A DNA stretch of 14,314 nt from Candidatus Bathyarchaeota archaeon (GCA_005884605.1 VBBE01000151.1:1-14314); one strand, 5' to 3'. Shown: positions 1 through 6,121, counted from the stretch's first letter. Made by a program: numbers and translations. The notes: generated by a model not told the origin, from the sequence alone.

Positions 1-4
1 CGCA

Positions 5-735
5 ATGCCCCATCGGTTTCATCCACAGTTGAGGGCTGTCGAGCGTCTGATTGTAGGCAGGAAGAAGGAGAATGGTCACGGATAGTCTCTGGCGAGCTCA
101 CCCTTTGGGGATGGTTAACGCGTTCACCCCTACGGCATGTCCGGAACTTGCCTATGTAATAGGCGTGGCTCAGCGATGGCAATCTAAATGTTCACGAACA
201 CCATAGAGAGATTCTACTCAGCGTAACCGACAGAGACTTTGCGGAAGAATTCAGCAGATGTCTCGCAAAACTCCTCCACAGAGCCTTGCCCTACAAAGTT
301 TGGTGGAGCGAGAAGAGAAAGAGATGTATAGTCCAAGGAGCAAGTATTTTCCTCTACAAATTCCTCAGTCATCAATGGCTAGAACTGAAACCCTGGATCG
401 AACACTGCAACAAATGCACTGCTTGCTATCTCAGAGCTTTCTTCGATGGCGAGGGTTGCATAAGTCGTCGACAGCTTACAATCTCTAACACGAACGTGGA
501 ACTCTTGGTCTATGCGAGAGAGCTTCTACGGAAGTTTGGAGTCGAATCAACTGGCCCGTATCTCGGCAAATTGGCAGGCACAGTACTCAAAGATTCTCAA
601 ACAGGGAAGCTGTACAAAAGGAAAAAGAATTGCTACTATTCATACGTGAGTGTTCGAAATCTTCCGCAATTTGCGGAGCATATTGGGTTCACGATTGAGC
701 GAAAACAGAGACGCCTTCGAGCGGCCTGTACTTAG
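5..735 (+). pseudogene. Decayed free-standing LAGLIDADG homing endonuclease
   Basis: This is a LAGLIDADG-type DNA endonuclease gene that can only be read by changing frame. From 72 the frame gives a stretch ending PELAYVIGVA (to 170), the first half of a LAGLIDADG motif. The following residues SDGNLNVHEHH continue in another frame from 172, and that frame runs open to the TAG at 733-735. The second motif, YLRAFFDGEGC, lies at about 421-453. A one- or two-base indel at 168-172 therefore falls inside the first catalytic motif. A third frame from ATG at 5 gives MPHRFHPQLRAVERLIVGRK, which looks like the start of an N-terminal helix-turn-helix region and implies a further lesion near 70-85. The gene points at the 3' end of tRNA-Arg, 51 bp away. 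An ORF could restart at TTG 286 (149 aa), but it would lack motif 1. Family assignment is secure; exact ends are not. Confidence 0.72.
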
Positions 736-786
736 GGCAAGGCTTTCCGCGTTACCTTCCCTTTCTAACAAATCCCGAGACTTGCG

Positions 787-875
787 CGGGCCCGGCGGGA
801 TTTGAACCCGCGACCTTCGGCTCTCCCCTGAATGGTAGAGGGCCGACGCTACTGTCCGTACTGAGCTACGGGCCC
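787..875 (-). tRNA. tRNA-Arg (anticodon TCT) with a 13-nt anticodon-loop intron
   Basis: The minus strand folds as a tRNA. The acceptor is GGGCCCG / CGGGCCC with discriminator G at 787. The T-arm is GCGGG-TTCAAAT-CCCGC and the anticodon stem is TCGGC / GCCGA. The 20 nt between the anticodon-stem halves are a 7-nt loop plus a 13-nt insert between positions 37 and 38. Splicing gives the loop C-C-TCT-A-A, so Arg-TCT, and a mature length of 76. Two features are odd. Position 33 is C instead of the near-invariant U, and the 3' side of the D-stem reads GTAGC rather than GAGC, one base extra. The splice site forms a bulge-helix-bulge in which C33 pairs with an intron G. A TATA-like stretch CATTTTAC lies about 25-32 bp upstream (near 900-907). 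Discriminator G with no encoded CCA. Confidence 0.85.
823..835 (-). other. tRNA-Arg intron at 37/38
   Basis: This 13-nt intron starts CCATTC and ends GGGGAG on the minus strand. A bulge-helix-bulge fits: 5' helix strand CCTC (positions 32-35) pairs with intron GGGG, with three-nt bulges TA^C and AG^A and the anticodon stem TCGGC/GCCGA outside. The helix includes one U-G pair and the intron leaves only a six-nt terminal loop, so it is close to the minimum substrate for the archaeal splicing endonuclease. Confidence 0.7.
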
Positions 876-946
876 AGCATGATCCGACAAGCCCTTCCAG
901 TAAAATGCCTTCCCACGCTGAGAACAACAGAGAATTTTCTAGGCAC

Positions 947-984
947 GAAAAAAAGAAGAGAAGATGGGAAGAGAAAGAGAGAAG
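947..984 (-). terminator. Polypurine/polypyrimidine tract, possible T-rich terminator
   Basis: On the plus strand 37 of 38 bases are purines (one T at 965). Read on the minus strand this is a C/T tract ending in a run of seven T (948-954). It starts nine bp past the end of the broken secreted-protein gene. Archaeal RNA polymerase commonly terminates at T-rich non-template stretches, so a terminator role is plausible, but there is no hairpin and this is inference. Confidence 0.35.
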
Positions 985-992
985 CGCTAGGT

Positions 993-1611
993 CTACGGTT
1001 TCTTTGAAAGGTTGCCGAGCCTCATCATGACCATGGCCGGGATGGCTGTCGCGATCACAAGAACGATGAGAGTTGCAACAGGTATCTACTCCTGAATAGC
1101 TGACAGAGTCGACGGGTTGTAAACCGCTAGTGCCATGGCTATTCCAAAGTCGAAGCCCTCATAACGTGTTGTAGAGTTCGTTCCGAGAAGGATGCAGCCA
1201 GAGTACAAACCGAATTTCGTGTTCGTGTTCCCCGGGCAACCAAACTGTGATCGGCTGCTGATTCCCCACCAGGTCGGAATGTTGAACGTTTGTGTTGTGT
1301 AGGAGTAATTGTTGGCTCCTTTGGTGGCTAAGGCCACGGGTGGAGAGACAGGGTAAGTGTAATTAGCGCTGAACCATTTTCCGTTGGTATCGTAACCGGC
1401 CCATGGATAGTATATTGTGATGTTGCGAACTAGCAGCGGGTTTCCAATAGTATTGATTATTGAGATTGTCATGGTCCCTGAGTCGCCAGGTGCGTAGGCT
1501 GACTTATCGGCGCGCGCGTTAACAGTTGGCTGGGCGTGGACAGCTCACAGCGGCGAGCGCTAGTGCCAGAAGGGAGATCGCAAGTACCGAGCGCTGAATT
1601 TTTTTCATCAT
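993..1611 (-). pseudogene. Broken gene for a secreted, C-terminally anchored protein
   Basis: Three pieces in order make a sensible exported protein. (1) From ATG at 1611 comes MMKKIQRSVLAISLLALALA, a clear signal peptide with basic N-region and hydrophobic core. (2) After a frame change at about 1541-1548, the other frame gives AVHAQPTVNARADKSAYAPG and a roughly 140-aa Asn/Thr/Tyr-rich extracytoplasmic domain with likely beta strands and several N-x-S/T sequons. The VHA-Q junction would suit signal peptidase. (3) In that frame, a TAG at 1086-1088 is followed by IPVATLIVLVIATAIPA and a basic tail ending KKP at TAG 993-995, i.e. a C-terminal membrane anchor. The frameshift is repaired by adding back two bases (a GCGC reduced to GC would do it). 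The domain is not one I can name. Both lesions could be assembly errors, or a truncated soluble form could be made. Confidence 0.65.
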
Positions 1612-1636
1612 GAAACAGCGTACTTTCCATGGAACC

Positions 1637-1644
1637 AGTATAAG
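1637..1644 (-). promoter_or_regulatory. TATA-like box of the secreted-protein gene
   Basis: CTTATACT on the minus strand lies 26-33 bp upstream of the ATG at 1611. That spacing would place the transcription start at or within a base or two of the start codon, i.e. a leaderless mRNA, which is common in archaea. There is no convincing Shine-Dalgarno sequence before this ATG. Confidence 0.45.
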
Positions 1645-1727
1645 CTGTATCGCTATTCTCGATAACTCGCTCGAATACGGCTGTGGGAAAAGCTTGATAC
1701 ACTATCAGCATTCGGCCAAGCACCTCG

Positions 1728-1826
1728 GGGCTCGTCGTCTAAGACGCCGTTAAAGCGTCGGCGAAGCCTGGTTAGGACGTCGCCCTGACACGGCGAAGGT
1801 CGCAGGTTCGAATCCTGCCGAGCCCA
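1728..1826 (+). tRNA. tRNA-Val (anticodon GAC) with a D-loop intron
   Basis: The acceptor GGGCTCG (1728-1734) pairs with CGAGCCC (1819-1825), with discriminator A at 1826. The anticodon arm is TCGCC-CTGACAC-GGCGA, so anticodon GAC, Val. The T-arm is GCAGG-TTCGAAT-CCTGC. The D-stem is GTCT (1737-1740) / GGAC. The D region is about 24 nt too long; removing 1742-1765 restores the ordinary loop A-GCCTGGTTA and a 75-nt mature tRNA. The anticodon loop itself is uninterrupted. No CCA is encoded. A weak AT-rich stretch (TTGATACAC, about 1694-1702) sits 26-34 bp upstream. Confidence 0.9.
1742..1765 (+). other. tRNA-Val non-canonical intron in the D-loop
   Basis: This 24-nt insertion sits in the D-loop (the boundary can slide by one A). 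It contains its own hairpin, GACGC (1743-1747) / GCGTC (1755-1759), around a seven-nt loop, with an alternative CGCC/GGCG pairing. I infer an intron because its removal restores a standard D-arm. A strict bulge-helix-bulge was not resolved by eye. Confidence 0.7.
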
Positions 1827-1833
1827 AATATAC

Positions 1834-1853
1834 GCCCACCCGAAACGGTGGGC
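1834..1853. terminator. GC-rich hairpin between tRNA-Val and the facing endonuclease relic
   Basis: GCCCACC (1834-1840) and GGTGGGC (1847-1853) form a perfect 7-bp stem around CGAAAC. On the plus strand it is followed by AACATTTT. It lies in the 53-bp gap between the 3' end of tRNA-Val and the 3' end of the minus-strand endonuclease relic, so it could stop transcription in either direction. The role is inferred. Confidence 0.45.
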
Positions 1854-1879
1854 AACATTTTCAATTCAGAAAGTCAGGC

Positions 1880-2705
1880 TCAATTTTTGAGGTTCGCCTT
1901 AGTTGGCGGTCTCATTGAGAACCGCGGTGAGTTGTACCGGCATGCTTCAGCCACTTTTTTGGAGATGAGGTCCTCGGTTAGGTACTGTTTCTTCCTTGTA
2001 AGACGACTATGTCTTGCAATGGGCCCGATGAAACATTTGAGATTTTGGCTTTTCCTAATTTCGAGTTGATAGTGGACGCTCGGCTTACGCTCGCGATTTC
2101 GGGTGCGTAGGAGACATTCCACACCAAACTCGCCCAACCTGTGTTCAATGATTCGTAAGGAAGACCCATTCGCACTATGAAGTACGAGCTTTGAAAGCCT
2201 CCCACTCGGTGCCAAAACAACTTGCCCCTCAGCATCGAAGAGCCCCGCAATATAGGGGCAGAATAGATTCTTCGACAATTTGGGCACGGTCCATCTCTGG
2301 GTACCAAAGTTCAACTTTTGTTTGAAGAGCCACCTGACCAATGTTCGCGAGTATACTGCGAGTCTAAGCCTGGGCTTCCGATGAAGCTTCGGTTTCTCAA
2401 GGTAGATGCTTGAGGAGAGTCTAAACAGACTGGTGACTAGACTCTTGGCGGGGTCTATGAGCTCGCGGTCTGTTGAGTGGAACCAAATTCCGTTTCTCAG
2501 GTCCACGCTACCGTCTCTGTAAGTACCCTATGAGCCACCAGAAATCTTGGTTTGCCAATGTGTTTTCGTTGATGGCCGGAATATTTGTCGTCGGTATCCT
2601 ATCGATCGCTCCATTGTTGACTGATATTGCGTAGATGAAAGTGAAACTACTCTCGACCAAAACACTCTGGTAAACAACACCAATTATCTTGCGACAATTG
2701 TGCAA
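1880..2705 (-). pseudogene. Second decayed LAGLIDADG homing endonuclease
   Basis: Two reading frames join into one LAGLIDADG protein. The upstream frame (ATG at 2705 to TAG at 2508) ends NQDFWWLIGYLQ, the first half of motif 1. The downstream frame picks up as DGSVDLRNGIWFHSTDREL and runs to 1880 (208 aa from GTG 2506). It contains motif 2, YIAGLFDAEGQV, at roughly residues 85-96 of that frame. The break at about 2511-2522 is a one- or two-base indel immediately before the catalytic Asp-Gly of motif 1. The first 45 or so residues of the upstream ORF are hydrophobic and unlike typical endonuclease N-termini. The true start could instead be TTG close to the motif. The gene converges on tRNA-Val with a 53-bp gap. 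The 208-aa piece alone would keep only motif 2. Confidence 0.7.
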
Positions 2706-2768
2706 AAGGTCGGAGCTTGTGATTTTTCAACCTGGTGGGCGGAGATTTACTGAGGGCTGAGCTCGTAC

Positions 2769-2936
2769 TCAGTGACCAGACGGGGCGGGTGTACCTTGAC
2801 TGTTTTCGTATTCCAGTCGTTTCACATAAGGGTCGTTAGGACCTAGAATGAATCCATCCGTATCGCAGATGAATATTTTCAATCTGCCATTCCAATGCAT
2901 TGGGCGGTTGCAACGCGGACATCCAACCTTGACCAT
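2769..2936 (-). CDS. Small zinc-finger-like protein, 55 aa
   Basis: ATG at 2936 to TGA at 2769 encodes 55 aa beginning MVKVGCPRCNRPMHWNGRLK. It has a CPxC knuckle (Cys6, Cys9) and a third Cys at 24 in FICD, the pattern of a small treble-clef or zinc-ribbon fold short of one Cys; His14 or an Asp could complete the site. A GGAG sits nine nt before the ATG. The gene is 57 bp downstream of eL37 on the same strand, and the frame is open back to the eL37 stop codon, so co-transcription is likely. The cluster of zinc-finger residues, acidic-hydrophobic core and ribosome-binding site argue against a chance ORF. The function is not recognised; nucleic-acid binding or a ribosome-associated role is a guess from fold and neighbour. 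Confidence 0.6.
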   Translation of the reverse strand: MVKVGCPRCNRPMHWNGRLKIFICDTDGFILGPNDPYVKRLEYENSQGTPAPSGH

Positions 2937-2993
2937 AGGCCAAGCTCCATCCTCAAGTAAAGCCCGAAGATATGCTAGGGAAAACCGCCGTTG

Positions 2994-3185
2994 CTAGACT
3001 ATTCTTGTCCGATTGATCTTCTTGTTCTGCCAAGAGTAGCGTCGAAGCTTTGCAATCTCTCCAAAGCCGCAGGCTGCGCAACGTTTCTTGCGCACATGGT
3101 AGGCGTGTCGGCCACATCTTCGGCATCTAATGTGAGTCCCCTTTCCGCCAGCTTTCCCCAGTGATGTGGTTCCTTTGCTGCCCAT
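2994..3185 (-). CDS. rpl37e: Large-subunit ribosomal protein eL37 (L37e)
   Basis: This 63-aa basic protein starts [20 protein letters not shown], the near-universal eL37 opening, with a zinc finger of Cys21-x2-Cys24 and Cys36-x2-Cys39 (CRRCG ... CAACG). It ends [10 protein letters not shown] plus a short basic tail. Length is normal for archaea. It binds 23S rRNA in the large subunit. The ATG at 3185 is the conserved start. A TATA-like TTTATC lies near 3221-3227. It is 56 bp downstream of the deacetylase gene and precedes the small zinc protein. Many archaea pair eL37 with an Sm-like (LSm) gene; none is seen here. Confidence 0.97.
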   Translation of the reverse strand: MGSKGTTSLGKAGGKGTHIRCRRCGRHAYHVRKKRCAACGFGEIAKLRRYSWQNKKINRTRIV

Positions 3186-3241
3186 CTATGGTTCATCGCG
3201 AACGCTCAGCGCGTTGAAAGATAAACGTTGCATTATCCCTA

Positions 3242-4357
3242 TTAGTTCGCAAGGTAAGATGCGAGCTCCTTCAACACTTTATCGACTTCGCCAATCGTTT
3301 TTGAATCGTCGTTTGTGGGCTCATCGTGGAGATGGTTCGGAGCATCCTCTCCGCTAAGCTGGAACTCTCTTGACCAATCCTCCGGGATCTTATTGTCCAG
3401 CTTTATCCCGGCAAGCGATGCGAAGGCGACCGTCCAGACCCTAGGCACGTTGGCGAGAGTATAGCCTCCTCCGCCAAACAGAAGGAGTCGACCTTCGCAA
3501 AGTTCATGCGCGAGTTCGTGCATCTGCGAAACAGTCCCATCGTACGTGTTTGTGGTGAGTCGAAGATGGGCTAGACGATCGTTCGCATGCCCATCGGCCC
3601 CGCACTGAACTAGAATGACCTCGGGTCGAAATTTTCTCACCGTTTCGGGAACAAGTTTGTGAAACGCCTTCATGTAGGCCTCATCCCCCGTTCCAGGCGG
3701 GAGTGGCATGTTTAGCTTGAGCCCCTTCGCCTCATTCTCTCCAATCTCATCCGGGAATCCAGTTCCGGGAAATAGATATTTTCCACTCTCGTGGAAATCT
3801 ATGTCTAGTACTGAGGGATCGTTGTAAAACCCATACATGACGCCGTCGCCATGATGGGCGTCTATGTCCAAGTAGACAAGTCGCTTGACCTTGTATTTCG
3901 TCTTCAAATAATTGATGGTGACCGCTGGATCGTTGAAGATGCAGAACCCCGAAGCGCGTTCGGGATGTGCGTGATGCAATCCTCCAGATGGGTTGAAGGC
4001 ATGAGCGAATTTTCCACTCATTATGCTGTCACATCCCTTGAGGGAGGCACCCACGACTAGGCTGGTGGCCTCAAAGCATCCCTTGAAAGCAGGAGTATCG
4101 CCCGCATCCAAAAGCCCTGAACCTCTCTCACTGTACTTCTGAACCAGGCGAACGTACTCTCTTTCATGGAAGAGAAGAATTTCTTCCTCAGAAGCCATGC
4201 GAGGCGTTGTGATCTGGACTGTGTCTCCGTTGAGTACTCCTTTCGACTGGATCAGGTCATAGGTTAGCTTCACTCTTACTGGACGCAGAGGGTGAAGGGG
4301 TCCGAGGTTGTAATCTAGAAACTTCTCGGAGTAGACAAGAGTCGTCCCGTCTCCCAC
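3242..4357 (-). CDS. Histone deacetylase family zinc amidohydrolase (AcuC-like)
   Basis: This enzyme of the arginase/deacetylase fold removes acetyl groups from acetyl-lysine or acetylated amines using Zn2+. All class I signatures are present: GGLHHA with the catalytic His pair (128-129), DIDAHHGDG with metal ligands Asp166 and His168, FHESGKYLFPGTG (188-200), QCGADGHANDRL with ligand Asp255, and GGGGYT with the transition-state Tyr299. At 371 aa it is typical of bacterial and archaeal AcuC. The start is GTG. It is chosen because a perfect AGGTGA lies six nt upstream and the aldehyde dehydrogenase stop codon lies 21 bp upstream. Candidate substrates are acetylated chromatin proteins, acetyl-CoA synthetase as for Bacillus AcuC, or N-acetylpolyamines; the sequence does not decide. 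The adjacent dehydrogenase mildly favours amine catabolism. The last 50 or so residues are acidic and variable. Confidence 0.93.
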   Translation of the reverse strand: MGDGTTLVYSEKFLDYNLGPLHPLRPVRVKLTYDLIQSKGVLNGDTVQITTPRMASEEEILLFHEREYVRLVQKYSERGSGLLDAGDTPAFKGCFEATSLVVGASLKGCDSIMSGKFAHAFNPSGGLHHAHPERASGFCIFNDPAVTINYLKTKYKVKRLVYLDIDAHHGDGVMYGFYNDPSVLDIDFHESGKYLFPGTGFPDEIGENEAKGLKLNMPLPPGTGDEAYMKAFHKLVPETVRKFRPEVILVQCGADGHANDRLAHLRLTTNTYDGTVSQMHELAHELCEGRLLLFGGGGYTLANVPRVWTVAFASLAGIKLDNKIPEDWSREFQLSGEDAPNHLHDEPTNDDSKTIGEVDKVLKELASYLAN

Positions 4358-4363
4358 GACGCG

Positions 4364-4369
4364 TCACCT
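4364..4369 (-). promoter_or_regulatory. Shine-Dalgarno site fixing the GTG start of the deacetylase
   Basis: AGGTGA on the minus strand matches the archaeal 16S rRNA 3' end and is separated by six nt from GTG 4355-4357. It lies in the 21-bp gap after the aldehyde dehydrogenase stop, consistent with translation of a second cistron. Confidence 0.75.
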
Positions 4370-4378
4370 GGGTGTCTA

Positions 4379-5815
4379 CTATTCTACGTGGGCATGGGCT
4401 AGTGGCGATTTTTCATAGAGACGGATCGATTTTATGTTCGCGAATTCCAGCATTCCATATCTTGACAGTTCACGACCAATTCCGCTATGCCGGACTCCGC
4501 CGAATGGCATCCGCGGGTCAGAAACGACAACATTGTTGACCGTCACTAGGCCAGAGGACACTTCTCTCGCCACCTTCTCTGCCCTTCTAGTATCCGTTCC
4601 CCAAACGCTCGCTCCGAGACCAAACTCGCTCCTGTTGGCGAGTCTTATCGCCTCACTTTCGTCTCTGACCGCCATGACTGGCGCGGCGGGTCCAAATGTT
4701 TCCTCTTGCATGATCCTCATGTCCGGTGTTGTGTTCGTGAGGATAGTGGGAGCGTAGAATGACCCTTTGCGCCGGAGTCTCTCGCCACCAAGTTCCAGGT
4801 TGGCTCCCTGCCTGACCGCGTCTTTGACCTGTTCGTCCAATCTCTTGAGTGCGTCTTCTCTGACAATGGGTCCGATGTCTGTTTCGGGACTTAGAGGGTC
4901 TCCTACCTTCAATGACTTTGTCTTCTTCTCGAATCTTTCTAGGAAATCGTCTAGAACTTTCTTGATGACAAAGATTCTCTTGGTGGCGATACAGCTCTGG
5001 CCGTTGTTGATGAAACGGCCTGCGACCGCGCCGGTTGAAGCTGCCTCAATGTCCGCGTCTTCCAGAACTATGAGGGGATCGCTTCCTCCCAGTTCAAGGA
5101 CGAATTTCTTCAGTTGACCGCTCGTGGATTGGGCCACTATGCGTCCGGCATTCACGCTACCAGTAAAGGAGATAGCGACAGTATCAGATTCGATTAGATA
5201 GTTGGCTACCTGAGCGCTACCGAGAACTATACTAAAGCATCCTGGTATCATTCCGGTTGACTCGAAGGCGCTTTGGAGGGCCAGTCCTGATTGAGGTGTT
5301 ATGCTGGAGGGTTTGAACACGGTCGTGTTGCCTACCATCAAGGCCGGTGCTGCGAAGCGGATGCATTGCCATAGTGGAAAGTTCCAGGGCATGATGGAGC
5401 CAATGACGCCCAGTGGTTCGAAGGCTACGTAACTGTCTGTCGCGTCTGTCTTTGTCGCCTCTGGGTTCAGAAATTTCGGGCCGTGCTCGGAATAGTATTC
5501 CAAAGCCCAGGCGCATTTTGCAACTTCTGGTAATGACTCTTTGATCGGTTTCCCCACTTCCTGTGTGATTATTCGAGCCAGTCTCTCCTTCTGTGCCCGA
5601 AGGGTCTTCGCTGTTCTCTCCAGATAGATTGCGCGTTTGTTAGGCGAGAGTTGGCGCCACTTTTCAAACGCTTTTTTGGCTTTCGTAACTGCTTTGTCAA
5701 CGTCGCTCTTCGTCGATGATTTGTATCGTTTGAGGGTCTTGCCTGTGGCCGGGTTGATCGTCTCAAACCAAGAGGGTTGTCTACTCGGCAAAGGATGCTC
5801 CGCAGCCTCTGGCAT
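4379..5815 (-). CDS. NAD(P)-dependent aldehyde dehydrogenase (succinate-semialdehyde type)
   Basis: This 478-aa enzyme of the ALDH superfamily oxidises an aldehyde to its acid. Key positions are all present: PWNFPLW with Asn145, FKPS with the cofactor-binding Lys168, FTGS (217-220), LELGGSDP with the general base Glu241, and NGQSCIATKR with nucleophile Cys275. Near the C-terminus are QEETFGP and the PFGGVRHSG segment. Overall pattern and length resemble short GabD/Sad-type succinate-semialdehyde dehydrogenases, but substrate cannot be fixed from motifs. It is the first gene of a probable two-gene unit with the deacetylase 21 bp downstream. A 16-bp palindrome lies 35 bp upstream of its ATG. 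The pair would suit degradation of acetylated amines (deacetylation plus oxidation of the derived aldehyde), though no amine oxidase or transaminase is in view. Confidence 0.93.
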   Translation of the reverse strand: MPEAAEHPLPSRQPSWFETINPATGKTLKRYKSSTKSDVDKAVTKAKKAFEKWRQLSPNKRAIYLERTAKTLRAQKERLARIITQEVGKPIKESLPEVAKCAWALEYYSEHGPKFLNPEATKTDATDSYVAFEPLGVIGSIMPWNFPLWQCIRFAAPALMVGNTTVFKPSSITPQSGLALQSAFESTGMIPGCFSIVLGSAQVANYLIESDTVAISFTGSVNAGRIVAQSTSGQLKKFVLELGGSDPLIVLEDADIEAASTGAVAGRFINNGQSCIATKRIFVIKKVLDDFLERFEKKTKSLKVGDPLSPETDIGPIVREDALKRLDEQVKDAVRQGANLELGGERLRRKGSFYAPTILTNTTPDMRIMQEETFGPAAPVMAVRDESEAIRLANRSEFGLGASVWGTDTRRAEKVAREVSSGLVTVNNVVVSDPRMPFGGVRHSGIGRELSRYGMLEFANIKSIRLYEKSPLAHAHVE

Positions 5816-5820
5816 TCCGC

Positions 5821-5877
5821 GTTTACCTATAAGACCAACTCACATTTTTCCCGCGGGCCCGCGGGGCTAGGGTAAAC
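5821..5877. promoter_or_regulatory. Nested inverted repeat with 16-bp palindrome upstream of aldehyde dehydrogenase
   Basis: CCCGCGGGCCCGCGGG at 5850-5865 is a perfect palindrome. It lies between GTTTACC (5821-5827) and GGTAAAC (5871-5877), a perfect 7-bp outer inverted repeat. The block lies 6-62 bp upstream of the aldehyde dehydrogenase ATG on the minus strand. It could be an operator for a dimeric regulator of the dehydrogenase-deacetylase unit or a transcript hairpin. The symmetry is observed; the role is inferred. Confidence 0.5.
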
Positions 5878-5942
5878 ACTGCTCGACAAGCCATTGGCCG
5901 ACAGCGCGGGACACGCACCTCAGAAAGGTTGTGAATCTGATC

Positions 5943-6121
5943 ATCCCGAACAGCATCCCGGAACGAGTCATAGGAATCCGATTTTGGATCGCGTTTTCGA
6001 TTCGCCTCTCAGAATCGCACCCCTGAACTCGGGTTCCTGAAATCGCTCCTTGAAACAGGGTTCGCGAAACGATTCGTGAACAGGTACCTGAAACAGGTTC
6101 TTGAAACGGCTTTGGTGAATT
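5943..6121. repeat. Degenerate tandem array of about 14 GAA-centred 13-bp units
   Basis: The stretch resolves into units resembling TTC-NN-GAA-A/C-N-GG. The GAA (or its variant GAT) core falls at 5948, 5961, 5974, 5987, 5999, 6012, 6025, 6039, 6052, 6066, 6078, 6090, 6103 and 6117. Every step is 12-14 bp and the mean is 13.0. The units at the right end are the best preserved (TTCCTGAA, TTCGCGAA, TTCGTGAA, TTCTTGAA) and several are near-palindromes; the left units are worn. The step is not a multiple of three in register, so it is not a repeated peptide. With 5821-5877 it fills the gene-free 5816-6175. It lies downstream of tRNA-Ala and upstream of the aldehyde dehydrogenase promoter region. 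Confidence 0.65.

Noticed and set aside
258..488. 76-aa plus-strand frame overlapping the first endonuclease relic
   Set aside because: The overlapping frame with the second LAGLIDADG motif is clearly the coding one.
640..927. Minus-strand 95-aa frame over tRNA-Arg
   Set aside because: It is a reading of the tRNA gene and the antisense of the endonuclease relic.
1086..1088. Pyrrolysine readthrough of the TAG before the membrane anchor
   Set aside because: TAG is the ordinary stop of several genes here (radA, its paralogue, eL37, aldehyde dehydrogenase), so general amber decoding is unlikely; simple mutation is the better first explanation.
1469..1723. Minus-strand 84-aa frame upstream of the secreted-protein gene
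   Set aside because: It overlaps the signal-peptide coding region in another frame, and that region has a convincing signal peptide in its own frame.
1836..2069. Plus-strand 73-aa frame after tRNA-Val
   Set aside because: It is antisense to the second endonuclease relic and begins inside the GC hairpin.
5943..6121. CRISPR array
   Set aside because: The units are 12-14 bp, degenerate and without spacers.
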